Of a DNA stretch of 64,000 nucleotides, positions 45,006-56,190 are shown one piece after another (the first letter of the stretch is position 1; each line of letters opens with the position of its first letter). The notes under the pieces are model-generated. The model made no database searches and was not told where the DNA came from. It was given only the letters and a program-made list of their open reading frames with translations. The stretch lies in NCBI GenBank assembly GCA_018350325.1, contig JAEVLN010000018.1, positions 1,244,185-1,308,184 on the forward strand. The letters run 5' to 3'. The translations under genes and the position numbers were made by a program. This stretch comes from Globodera rostochiensis. Taxonomy: Eukaryota; Nematoda; Chromadorea; Rhabditida; Heteroderidae.

Positions 45006-45257
45006 TCACAAAGGAAGGCCCCTTGGTGTCCGTGAAGTTTCTTGAATGAAACTTAGTGCGTGTATATAACATAACAACCCTGGCTTCTTAATTAAACTGG
45101 TGTTATTTTCTGCAAAATGCCCTCCGGGATTGAGATAAAAGGCTTTAAACATTAAGCCATCACAGCATTGTGATTTAATTTGAGCGCCGCAGGTCTTCTT
45201 CAGTGACGCGGTGACTATGGTCTGCGTTCGATTTTTGTCCTTCACGGGTTCATACTC
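45006..45257 (-). CDS. 83-codon terminal exon-like frame, cysteine-rich
   Basis: After the acceptor GCACCAACAG the minus strand is open: EYEPVKDKNRTQTIVTASLK, then KTCGAQIKSQCCDGLMFKAF, with a second Cys-containing part GLLCYIHALSF and a stop. It is GC-richer than the surroundings and starts with charged residues. It has no ATG at the start, so it is a downstream exon or a fragment. The second half may be non-coding read-through. Family not recognised. Confidence 0.4.
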   Translation of the reverse strand, partial: EYEPVKDKNRTQTIVTASLKKTCGAQIKSQCCDGLMFKAFYLNPGGHFAENNTSLIKKPGLLCYIHALSFIQETSRTPRGLPL

Positions 45258-46165
45258 CTGTTGGTGCAGGTTGATTTTTATGATTTTTTTAAATTTTTTT
45301 TTGTTGTTCTCGGTAGGTAGGAGAGTTTGTATTTTATTGTTGTTTGTCTTATTATTGTTTCAATTTAAAGTTATTTAAATCTTGTGATCCTTCTTCAGAT
45401 TCTCTTTATAATTGAATTGGACCTCAATCCGGTCACTGTCGGTAGGAATTTTCTTTGTTTTTATCTTAATAATTTTAAATATATTTATGAATTTTTTTAA
45501 AAATAACGGATGTGGATGTTTTTTATAATTAAAAAAAATAAAAGATTTTCTTTTCTCTTCCGGATTGCACGAAACTCCTCTTATTGTTACTTTATAATTA
45601 TTTTAAGAAGCTTTTTTTATTCCAGACAATTAATTTTAATTTTTTTTAACTTGATTTTTAATTTAGTTTTTATTTTCTAAAATTTTTTAGCGTAATAATA
45701 TTTTAATTTAAATATTTTTTTATTACATCATTCCATTATAAACGGAACCGGCGACCCAGTTATGCGCCGTTGCGATTGGTTCAAGTTTTAATGGTCAAGA
45801 ATTATTTTTATTTAGTATAAGTTTGTATATCGAAATAGATTCTTATTAATAATTTAACCAACCTTAATAATAATTTAGAAGTAGGTCGGCTGTGGATATG
45901 TTGCTATTTACTATTTTTCTAACTAATTAAAATCAAAGTTTAATAATCATTTTTAAAAAATTAGGAATTATTTAAGATAAAAAGGAAATTTTCTTTGAAT
46001 ATAACAAATGAACAGATTGTTAATTAGCTGATGATTCTAATAATTGTGTATTAAACAAGATGCTGAATTAAAAATTTATATTTGGTCAGTCTTATAGGGT
46101 ATGACCATATTTTTGTGTTTTCAATATTTGTAGTTTCATTTCCAATGTTTTATTTAAAATTATGT

Positions 46166-46778
46166 AACTAATTTGTTTGTTGAGATTTACCATTATAAAT
46201 TACAGAAATGTTATCATTTATTTTAATACATGCGGCGTGCATGTCTTTTTGCTCCTTTAGATATTGGCTCGTCTTCGTCAAATTAATTATATTTTTAAAT
46301 TATAATTAATTTGTTATATTATTTAAATAATCTAACTTATCCGGCGCATGCATTTCCTTTAATTAATGAAGCAATTTAGTCTTTAATCTTTATATTTATT
46401 TTTATACTCATTCTAAAGGTTTTATTAAAATCGTTTTATTCAATTTATTTAAAATACGCAGGATACCTCTTTATTTCGTTGGTTTAAATTTGTTTAAAGT
46501 TTAAAATGTTATTTCTTATTGAATATTAATGTTTCTTTAAACACATCATTTGGTTTCTAATTTAAAACTGTAGTTGAGTTTTAAATAAATAAACTTAAAT
46601 TCAATAGAGATTTGTATTTCAATATTAATTAAGGGTTTATTAAATTTCATATTTAGTTGTTATAATAAATATCATTGAACTTGAGGTTAGATGACCATTT
46701 GCATTGGCCATTAACATGTAAACTTTTTAATTGTCAAAAAGCGTTTTTACATAAAAATGAAATTTTCCGATAATTGAA
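46166..46778. repeat. segmental duplication (partner 42364-43002)
   Basis: It is the second copy of the roughly 640-bp block, shorter by about 26 bp through small deletions (one near 46515, one near 46735). Confidence 0.75.
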
Positions 46779-47496
46779 GTCAAGATTTTATTTATAATTT
46801 TTACCTTTTTTAATATATTAAAAGATATTCTCATGATACAGTATTTTGATTTTCAGTAATTAAACTTAAAGTATTTCAATATATGTATTGTAGTATAAAT
46901 GTTAAAATTGGTTATATTGTTTCCGATATTATTATTTATAAATATTTATATTTAGATAATTTTTATTTCTTGGCGTTTTAATCTGTTATAGACCTTATAA
47001 ATTTTTTTTTCTTGGTTTCGAACATGTTAATCCAGCCCCTAATAGTAAGGTTTAAGTTCTGGACCATGTATTTTTGTTTTAAATGCAATTTATTGATTAA
47101 ATTCAAATTTAAAATTGCTTTGTGAATTATCAATATTAAAGCTGCCTTGTTAATCTGACTTTTAGTTGTAATCATTAACCAACTTCTTCCATTTATTTAT
47201 TTTTATTTAATAAATAAAGTTTGCTAGGATTTTTTAAATTGTTAAAAAAATTTTCAAAATATTCCATATTCTACATAAAATTCTCCTCTTTGAATATTTA
47301 TTTAAAATATTTGTTAAAAATTTCTTTAATTGAAAATAACTTTACAATTTAAGATCCATTTTAATAATTTCTGTTTTAATTTTTTAATTTAATATTCTCA
47401 ATAACTATCATGTTTATATTCTTCCAATTTGTTGTTTGTATTTTTTATATTTTTATCTTATTATGATTTAAATTTACATTTTTTAGGTGTTATCTT

Positions 47497-47616
47497 TTAG
47501 TTTAATGCTTTCGTCTTAGTATTTCCTATCTTTTTGTTGGCTTTTTTTTTTTGCATTTTGAGACGACAGGGCGAAATCACGGTTTTGTTGGAGCAGACTG
47601 ACATCAGCTCCGGCAT
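47497..47616 (-). CDS. 39-residue ORF, MPELMSV family, copy 2
   Basis: ATG to stop: MPELMSVCSNKTVISPCRLK, then MQKKKANKKIGNTKTKALN. It keeps the N-terminus and the basic tail of the 41373-41489 ORF and sits in a longer duplicated block (41346-41550 versus 47458-47690). Confidence 0.4.
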   Translation of the reverse strand: MPELMSVCSNKTVISPCRLKMQKKKANKKIGNTKTKALN

Positions 47617-48179
47617 TGGCTCTTCGATTTTTATGAATTTTAAGCTAAATTAATGTTTTTATTATCTTAATTCCGAACAATGAAAAATGATGTAATTTAG
47701 TAAAATTTTCATGCAATAATCTTTCTAAAATTTTTGGTTGAACTTTCTTTAAAAGGGTTGGATATAGTTTTTTTATTAATTTAAATAGCTGAATAAAATT
47801 TATTTATTTTTTAAACTAAATTCATGAAGGTGAGCTTTGTTAACGTGAATGCTTAATGGAAATTTTTGAGTTGTATTTATTTTATCGCGTAATTTAAATT
47901 TTGATGCGAAGATGATTTTAAAATTATTTGTGCAAACTTTTTTCTTGATTCATGTTTTTTTAAATTTCTTTGTAAATTACATTAATTTTTTCCTAAAATA
48001 TTGAAATTACGCAAGGTTAATCTTTAGGCTTAAATTTAAAAAAATTATAATTAATTTTGTCTCCAAATGTTTATGTCTATTTTTAGGTTTGCTTTTTATT
48101 AATAAAAAAAGTTGTAGACACTTAGCAATAAAGCTCATCGTACAGGTGTCTGTTGTTCTTCTTTAAACGTATTTTATAA

Positions 48180-48530
48180 AGTTATTTGTGCAAACTTTTT
48201 TGATTTTATCTTTTTTTTATTTCTTTGCAAATTACATTAATTTTTTCCTAATATATTGAAATTATGTAAGGTTAATCTTTAGGCTTAAAATAAAAAGAAT
48301 TATAAATTTTGTCTTCAAATGTTTATGTCTATTTTTAGGTTTGTTTTTTATTAATAAAAAAAGTTTAGACACATGGCAAGAAAGCTCATTGTGCAAGTGT
48401 CTATTGTTCTTCTGTAGTTGTATTTGAGATGCATTTCCGTGATAGGCTTTACATTTTGATAGAGGTGCTGGAGTCGTTGTTTTTGATGATTTTATCGCAA
48501 TTCGTGGGACGCAAAACACAATATGTCGAC
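48180..48530. repeat. segmental repeat shared with 47.9 and 52.0-52.5 kb
   Basis: TTTTTCCTAAAATATTGAAA, GTAAGGTTAATCTTTAGGCT and TTTATGTCTATTTTTAGGTT recur at 47930-48110, 48220-48360 and 52080-52250. At the 48.5- and 52.5-kb copies the minus strand begins LPKKSTYCV and MQPKKATHC, suggesting duplicated exon starts. Downstream the copies diverge. Confidence 0.45.
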
Positions 48531-49134
48531 TTTTTTGGTAGCATATTTAGTACCCAATCGATTTTAAGTATTAAAGATTGAGTGAGGAGAGATTTATAAA
48601 AATATTTAAGTTTTATAATAAAAAAGTTGAAAATTTTGCATTTGCTCAGAGCGTATCACTTTTAATATTTATATAATTTTCTTTATATTAAACCATTTTT
48701 TATTATTTTTAATTCTTGCAAGTTTCAATTGTTACCAATAGTCGCGGCCAAAGGTTTGCTTTAAATAAAGTCTCATGGTGTTTTATATAGTGATATAGAA
48801 GATATTTTTGGTGAATAATTATTTTCCTTAAATAAATTTTGTCGTGGTTATACATTGCATAAAATCTTTTAATATTGTTTTGTTTTATTATTCATTAATT
48901 TTGAGTACAAGGGGTATATTTAATTTATATCAGCTCGTCTTGAAATAAGCCATTTTCGTGATTTTTTGCATCTTTATTGAGATATGTAAATTTATTTAGT
49001 TGTGCGCCATTTTTTCTCGTTGTTAGGGCCTGCCGACCGGGCTTGGCGGCGTTAATCGCGTTATCATTTGAATTTTTTTTGAATTGTTAGGTGATAAATA
49101 GTAAATTTGCCTCTTTGGAATTGTTGCTGCTCCA

Positions 49135-49800
49135 ATATCCAGATCTATTATAACAGTTTAGTTCTTTTAGAATTGAAATGGAATATTTGCTTTATTGTAA
49201 GAATATTTTTTATATAAATTTGGTTTGTATGATGTTTTAGTTTTTAATTTAACTCTTTATTTTAAAAATTTTGTATAATTTGGTTTTAATTTTGTGTTTA
49301 TGCAAATGCCATTGTTTATAATCGTTTAGAGTTTAAATAGCATTTCTTTGTTAAAATCTTGGGTTGAATTTATTTATTTTGATGCAATTGCATTGGATTG
49401 TTTATAAATATTTATAATTCTTTTACTGGATGTTTTTATTCAGTTTAATATTTTATTGTTTTGCTTTTTATTTAAAAATAATGCTTTTCAAAGCTTTTAT
49501 TAATTTTTGTAACTTTCCTAATTTTTTTAATTATTAACTCAAGTTTATAAGCTTCTCGGCACATTGTTTGAAGAACTATTTGTTCCTCATTTCCGCCACT
49601 TTAATTGTCTCAACCTTGGCACGAATCGCTGCATTGGCATTATTGTCGAGAATTTTGTAAATTCTTTGTTCACGGCTTCGGCTAGCGGCGAACTTGGGTC
49701 ATTCCTCAAAAACTGCGTCAAAATCTCATTTATCTGCGTGTCCACGTTGAATCCCAAACTCGCGAAGGTTGACATTGTAAATCACTGGTGCTAATTTTTT
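49135..49800. repeat. segmental duplication, copy B (partner 36687-37350)
   Basis: It is the second copy of the block that carries the SFASLGF gene, with several small indels. Confidence 0.7.
49576..49775 (-). pseudogene. SFASLGF-family pseudogene
   Basis: It starts MSTFASLGFNVDTQINEILT and matches the 37132-37332 protein to EFTK, where an A5 run has become A4 and the frame shifts. The original frame would continue ILDNNANAAIRAKVETIKVA to a stop at 49576-49578. The AATAAA found behind the intact copy is altered here. Confidence 0.6.
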
Positions 49801-50488
49801 AAATAACGAAATGTATACAATCTTCAGAAATAAGCTATGTTTTAAATTAAATATTCATAAAGAGTTTTTGTAAACAACGTCTATTTTTTTTAAATTAAAG
49901 AGCAGTCAGAAAAAAGACAGAATTTAATTGCACTGACTTGAATATTTTAAGAATTCTTGATAGGAGGGATTTATTTTTGAGTTTTTTTACTTGTAATATT
50001 ATGTTTTAGCAAATATAACATTATTTGAACCTCATCAAATTCGTCGTCGGAATTGGCCGTTAAAAAAATATACCTAGCACTTTATGCCTTCCATCAAATA
50101 GAGTACATTTCCATGGCAACATATTTTTTTGTTTATTAATTTCTAATATTTTACAGTTTTAGTGTCAATTTAAAATGGTTTGCAATTAAAAATAAAAAAT
50201 GAGTTAAAGGTTAAATTTACAAAAATTAAATGTAAATAAATTATAACTTTTTCAATTAGTAGTTACCCTCAGGAAAGCTCACTTTTGACTTGGGACGCGC
50301 TTGGAAAAATGAACGACCTTGTACTGCTTGAAGTTCAATGGGCGTCAGCGGCTTCTTTATCAGATGCCCGCTTCTAGCTTCTCACACAGTTGCTAGGGAT
50401 GGTGGACTAACGAACGGTTTTTCTCTCGCTAAAGATCGTTCTATGTTATATTGTAGAAACTTTTTAAATGAGCACGATTTCAGTTTAA

Positions 50489-50572
50489 TTAAAATGTTTC
50501 TGTCGATTGGGTATGCGCCACACGTCCTTGAAGTTTAGCGAGTGATTCTCCTTTAGATGCGTATAACCTTCT
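50489..50572 (-). CDS. RRLYAS cassette, copy 3
   Basis: The minus strand reads RRLYASKGESLAKLQGRVAH, TQSTETF, stop. A second frame of the same bases (TAC-GCA shifted: GYTHLKENHSLNFKD) is also open here, but only the RRLYAS frame is conserved in all three copies. Confidence 0.4.
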   Translation of the reverse strand, partial: RRLYASKGESLAKLQGRVAHTQSTETF

Positions 50573-50974
50573 TTAGAAGGACAGTCTACGCTCCCAATAA
50601 TTTGAATCGGTAATGCTACTGCGTGTCACGTAGCCATTTTCTTAACAGTTTTGTTTGGGATTTAAAGCGTCATTCTGTTTAATATAAATCTATTTATTTG
50701 TATTAGATTTTGTATAATGCACAGCGATTCAACTTTGCAGTTAGTCCGTATCATTATCATCTTCTTTTACTTTCTTTATTATTCTTTTTAATTTGAATTT
50801 TTGTTTTAAATTTTTCCAATTATTTTAGTTTTATTCTCAGTGAATATAAATTGTTGTTACATATTTTATTTAAATTGCTTTTTTTAATAAAAAATATATT
50901 TATTCAGGCACTTAAAAATAAAATTGAGATAAAGCTTTAATTTACAAAAATTAAATTTAAAAAAATTAATTTTT

Positions 50975-51030
50975 CAATTGGCTCAGCGCCGTTCCAATTT
51001 CCTGAACCAAATGTAGAGGTAGGTCTGCAG
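50975..51030 (-). pseudogene. LHLVQEIG cassette, copy 4
   Basis: The minus strand reads LPLHLVQEIGTA and then loses frame relative to AEPIEKG. The acceptor-like ACCACTGCAG precedes it. Confidence 0.4.
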
Positions 51031-52237
51031 TGGTTATAATGCTATTTACTAATTAAAATCAAACTTCAATTTTTCAAAAAAATTACGAATTATTTATGCA
51101 ATGTCCATATGCCCATTTCGTCATTTGCTTTCCTTCTTCAGCTTTTCTTTAGAATTGAATTGGACCTCAAGCCGATCACTGTCGGGGATACAAAAAATAA
51201 CATTTTAATCTTGCGTTTTTGAAAAGCCTTTTTAATAACTTTAGGCTCATTTTTTCTACTTTTTATAAGCAAATTCTTTTGAAAGACGGGCAAGTTTTTG
51301 GGTTGGCCGTTAAAAAAATATAACTAGCACTTTTCAATTCTCTAGAAATAATTCATAAATTATTACATACAAGAACTTTTCAAGCCAATAATTTTTTTTA
51401 AAGTATTTTGTTTTTTATAGTTGATAAAAATTTGATGAATTAACCAATTAGGCCTTTCCATCAAATAGAGTACAATTTCCTTGGCAACTTGTTTATTAAT
51501 TTCTAATTTTACATTTGTAGTGTCATTTATTTTGTTTAGGTGTTAGTTTTTAATGAATTTATAAAGTTGTTTGTGACGTCACATTAAATTTGTTGTTTTA
51601 TTGGTTTTTATTAATTTTAAAAATGTTTTTAAATAGTTTTATTGATAAATCAAACTGATATATTTTATATATTTATATTATATTTTGAATTTAAAATAAT
51701 TTTTTATTATATGTATGTTTTGTGGCCATCGACCATTTATCCAGCTTTTCATATTTTTTCACTGTTTATTTTAGAAGACATCCATGGTCAGTAGCAACAG
51801 CAGGGCAACTTGCGCAGCATGAGTGCTGCATTGGCTTTGGCTTTTGCTTTCTGTAAACGAGTCGCTTTGCCACAGAGCTCGCATCCTCACTATCTGACGA
51901 CAACACGAAACGCTTAAAAGTTGGATTTTAGGGATATGATTTTTTAAAGAACGATCAGCGGTACCGACAGGTGCCGCCTGGGAAAATTTTTGAGTTGAAA
52001 AAATTTCTTAAGAATGGAAATTTTTGAGTTGTATTTATTTTATCGCGTAATTTAAATTTTGATGCGTTATGCAAACTTTTTTCTTGATTCATGTTTTTTT
52101 TAATTTCTTTGTAAATTACATTAATTTTTTCCTAAAATATTGAAATTATGCAAGGTTAATCTTTAGGCTTAAATTTAAAAAAATTATAATTAATTTTGTC
52201 TTCAAATGTTTATGTCTATTTTTAGGTTTGCATTTTA

Positions 52238-52624
52238 TTAATAAAAAAAGGTTGTAGACAATGGTAATATATGGAAAACCCCGAAATATGGAAAAATATT
52301 TATTTCCATTGTTTTTTTTGAATTATTGATCATTAAAACTAAATGGTATTCGACATCGAGTAATGTCCAGCCGTTTGTTAAGTGGGCGTGCTTTGCCAAA
52401 ACGTGGTTTCCACCGAGTACGGCAGACGACGCTTGCAAATCGCACCAAGACGAATTTGAATTTCGCCTTACAGGATCGACATCTTTTGCACAATGTGTCG
52501 CCTTTTTTGGTTGCATATTAAGTACGGAGATTTTAAGAAAATATTTAAGTAAATTATATAAATATTTAAGTTTTATAATAAAAAATATTAAGTATGGAAT
52601 CGATTTTAGGTGAGATTTAAGCAA
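52238..52624. other. exon-like segment, strand unresolved
   Basis: The GC-richer core 52340-52510 is open on both strands: plus NVQPFVKWACFAKTWFPPST, minus MQPKKATHCAKDVDPVRRNS. Neither longer frame begins with ATG, and the minus MQPKKATHC start is shared with the 48.5-kb repeat. It is probably an exon, and the minus strand is slightly favoured by that duplication. Confidence 0.35.
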
Positions 52625-52937
52625 TAATAAATATCATGTTTTATAATAAAAAAGATTAATAAAGGAATTGATTTTAGGAAAGATTTAAGCAAATTTTAAA
52701 AATATTCAAGTTTTTTAAATAAAAACATGGAGGATAAAGACAGGCAAGTTCGGATCGATTTAATATATTTACGACAAAATCGAAAAACATTTATTTTTTT
52801 ATAAATTTGAGCAATTTTTTGAATTGAGCATCAAATGTTGGAAGATGGAATTAATAAACATATAATTGTTGACGCGCAGAAATTCGCATCGTTTAATGGA
52901 GGGGGGGGGGGCAAAATTTTATTGAGAAATGAGTAAT

Positions 52938-53075
52938 TCAATTAGGAGCAATTCTTTTCATTAATTTTTTGCTACGATTCCGCGATAAAATCTTTGCTTG
53001 CGCGTCGGCTGGTTGCTCGATAATCGGTTTTGAGTAGAAGCGAATGAGCAAATTTGGTTTAAAAACTTTGGGGAG
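52938..53075 (-). CDS. exon-like frame (unknown protein)
   Basis: A 45-codon frame reads PKVFKPNLLIRFYSKPIIEQ, then PADAQAKILSRNRSKKLMKR, ending IAPN and a stop. It is basic, GC-richer than its surroundings and without an early ATG. Two further exon-like frames on the same strand lie just upstream (53112-53243 and 53527-53831), so these may belong to one gene. Confidence 0.35.
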   Translation of the reverse strand, partial: LPKVFKPNLLIRFYSKPIIEQPADAQAKILSRNRSKKLMKRIAPN

Positions 53076-53111
53076 TTAAACCATCTAGGAAAAGATTTTT
53101 TGAATCTTTTT

Positions 53112-53243
53112 TTATGATTTTAAAGCGTAATAAGAGGGGGTTCGGTTTGGGGAGAGGGGCATGGAACGCCGAGAAGGATCGGGATTTTGGGGCGGGTTTT
53201 GTGGCGTAACACTTCTGGTAAGAGCAAAGAAAGATTGGTTTCC
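53112..53243 (-). CDS. proline-rich exon-like frame
   Basis: The minus frame reads SFFALTRSVTPQNPPQNPDP, then SRRSMPLSPNRTPSYYALKS and a stop. The acceptor-like GCTCTTACCAG lies inside it, so the exon probably starts at SVTPQNPPQ. Low-complexity Pro/Ser/Arg composition suggests a disordered tail. Confidence 0.35.
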   Translation of the reverse strand, partial: GNQSFFALTRSVTPQNPPQNPDPSRRSMPLSPNRTPSYYALKS

Positions 53244-53526
53244 TTAATTTTCTAAAACTTCATTAAAAGCCAATTATCAATAAGAATTCGTTGTCAGTGT
53301 ATTAAAGAATATATTAAACAATTTAAAATTTTTCCACAAATTTTGACCAAAAGGGTCGTCCGTCCTCCATATGGTTTTGTGAACTTTGAGGGGATCATCA
53401 CTTACTTCAACGTAGGTTTCTAATCAAATTATGGATAATTATTCGATTTATAAATTAATTTTAAAAACATTTTTCGTTTATATAAAAAGTAAAATTTTTT
53501 TTTCCTACAATTCTTAAAAATTCAAT

Positions 53527-53831
53527 TTAAAATTTATAGCATATACCTAACACTTGAGTACAGAATTCTTTTCTATATTTATAGAATTGCCGGAAAATAT
53601 TTGATTTGCACAATTTAGTCCAAACTTTAATTGTGCTTAACAAACTAAACAAAATTTGTTCCTTTTTTTGAGAAACGTTTATAGGTATGCCAAATCGAAT
53701 TCGTGGCAAAAAAGATGCCAACTTTTGAAAACATTTAAAAAATTGAGCATTTGTCATCGCAAGAATTTCAGCAATCAAATTCGAATCCGAAATCGCTAAA
53801 TTGTCATCAATGTTTCTCCGTATTTGACATC
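53527..53831 (-). CDS. 100-codon exon-like frame (unknown protein)
   Basis: An open minus frame begins RRNIDDNLAISDSNLIAEIL, continues AMTNAQFFKCFQKLASFLPR and ends GICYKF. The first half has balanced composition; the second half is AT-rich and may be intron read-through. The nearest in-frame ATG is internal. Family not recognised. Confidence 0.35.
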
Positions 53832-54314
53832 AACAAAGTAACTTTATTTTTGATAGAAAAAAATAAACCAAAATTTTTTATTAAAACACCAAACACAATA
53901 AATTAAATTGAAAATTTGTAAAAGAATTTATTTGAAATGTTGTGAATTTGTTTAAAATATAGCTTGATGATTTTGGCAAATACTTAATTAAATAGAAAAA
54001 TATTTAAAAAACTGACCATAATTTATTATTTTTAGTGTCCGTAAATAATGCTAAGGCATCATCTAATAATTTGAATGAATTTTTTGTCTAATATTGAATA
54101 ATTGTAGATGAACCATTCTGATTGGACCTTTGAACTTTTGCTTTTTTCCTGACCAACATTTGCTCATGCAATCATCGGAGAGTCACAAAAAGTGGGCCAA
54201 CAAACATTTTTCTTAATCAATAATTTCGGCAATAAAATTATGCTTATTGGTCATTCGCATCGGAGTTTGTCAAATAAAAGTTCAATTTATAATACAAAAA
54301 ATTTTAAAAAATAA

Positions 54315-54398
54315 TGCAAGCCGCAGGATTCGAACCTGCGCCCTCCGAAGAGGACTGCGACCTGAGCGCAGCGCCTTAGACCACTCGGCCAGACTTGC
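54315..54398 (-). tRNA. tRNA-Leu (anticodon CAG)
   Basis: The 84-nt minus-strand sequence folds as a class II tRNA. The acceptor stem is GCAAGTC/GGCTTGC with discriminator A. The anticodon arm is CTGCG-CTCAGGT-CGCAG, the long variable arm TCCTCTTCGGAGG, and the T arm GCAGG-TTCGAAT-CCTGC. The A box (TGGCCGAGTGG) and B box (GGTTCGAATCC) are intact. A T6 run (54306-54311) a few bases past the 3' end is a pol III terminator. No intron is present and CCA is not encoded. Confidence 0.96.
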
Positions 54399-55242
54399 AC
54401 GCTCCCTTTGGCAAATAAATCCCTTTTTTATACACAAAAAGGTCACGAAAGCCAAACCACATCAGCAATTAAAATTGCCTATTTAAAAAACGGCATAGAA
54501 TTAAAAAATTAAATACATTTACTTAGCTCTCAAATAGCAGATATAAAAACAGTTAAATTTAAGATAATTTATTGATCATGAACAAAAAATTCTTATTTAA
54601 TTAATTTTTTAAAAAACTTTAATATTTTATTGCAAAAAAAAAATCACTTTTTCCACAAGTTTTTCCCAATTTTTGCACAATCCAAGTAATCTTTTCAATT
54701 TACCCAATGACATTACTTTTATGAAAAATCTTCAATTGTGTTTGCATTTGCAACTGAAAACATTGCCCAATTTGTGCCAAAAAATTTGGTCCTGCTCATT
54801 CATTTGACTAATACTCACCAAATGACTAATGACCTGATTTTAAAAATAGGGTTGCTCCCCGAGCCCTAAGCAACTGCACTTTAATTCTAACCTACAACAA
54901 TGGCTGTGCGTGAATGAATGCAAAAAATTTTATTTCATTTAAAATTCGTAAAAAAACAAAATTTTGTAGTTGAACGGAATGTGTGAAACAAAAAGTGTAA
55001 TAGACAAAAAAAAAAGTCAAAAGAAAAGCGAACAGTCAATAGTTAAAGACAGGAGGATAGAGGAAATATTGTGGAGGAAAGGCAGAACGAAACGATTAAA
55101 ATGATTGGTTAAAACATGTTGGACAATTAGGAACAAATTTCCAAAACAATTTTACGATTAGCACTCGAGTTTTTGGTATCGGTCTTATACCGAATATTTA
55201 AATACCGAAAAAACGCATTTACCCGCGAGCACTAGTCATCAT

Positions 55243-55742
55243 TAGGGCAGGGATTTATAGTTGCTAAAAATCTCAAAATAGTTAGGTTGTTATAGTTTCT
55301 AAAAAGGGCCGGAATTAGGGATGTAAACAAGTCAAAAAATTTTTCACTATATTTATTAATCAAAATTCATTTTTGTTATAAAAATTTCAATTCAAAGGCA
55401 ATTCAGTCAAAAAAAAATTTAAATTGGAGAATTTAAAAAAATCCATTTGTTGGCTGGCAGAATTTTATTCTCGACAAAAGTCCATTTTTATGGGTTTTTT
55501 TTGAAAATTTGTAAAAAATCGGTTTTCGTTTTTAATGCATTTTCTTAAGGAATTATCCGAAAAAGGCTAAAATAGTTTTTTTAAAACTATTTATTATAGT
55601 TTCTAAAAAATAAAGAACTATGAAATAGTTGCTAATAACTCGATAAAAAACAATTGCTGTGATATAAAACATGATTTTCGTGCTTTTCAGAGCAAAGCGC
55701 TTTCAGGAAAAAAAAGTTTAAAAACTATAAATCCCAGCCCTA
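55243..55742. mobile_element. 500-bp non-autonomous hAT-type transposon
   Basis: The left end TAGGGCAGGGATTTATAGTT and the reversed right end TAGGGCTGGGATTTATAGTT differ at one of 20 bases. They are flanked by an exact 8-bp duplication, GTCATCAT (55235-55242 and 55743-55750). The interior has no long frame. The repeated ATAGTT(G/T)CTAA(A/T)AA may be subterminal transposase sites. Confidence 0.92.
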
Positions 55743-56190
55743 GTCATCATACAAAAGCAGAGCGGTCGTCTTCATTCTCAACAACATTTTAGAAGCAAAA
55801 AGAATTGTACAGCAAAACAGCAAAAAGCATTATGAAAGAAATAATTCCAAGTACTAAAAATATGATCGTACCTAGTTCTCTCTTGTGACGTTTTGTTTTG
55901 TTTGCTTAAAGTGAAATTTAGTGATTTGTATTAAAAGTACACTTTAATTGAAATTTAATTGTTAATATTTAATTTCAAATTCAAAAAATGACAAGGGCCT
56001 TAATTTATTTTTAAGGGTCTAGTCTTTCGTGTTTATTCCATTTTTCTTATGCAATTATAAAAATGTTTGGATTTTCAGGAGCGCATTTTCCATATTTATT
56101 TATTTCAAAAAACTTGAAATGAAGGGGTTTCGCTTCAGTAAATAAATGTAAACTGAAATTAACAAGTTCTGAAAAAATAATGCGGATATG

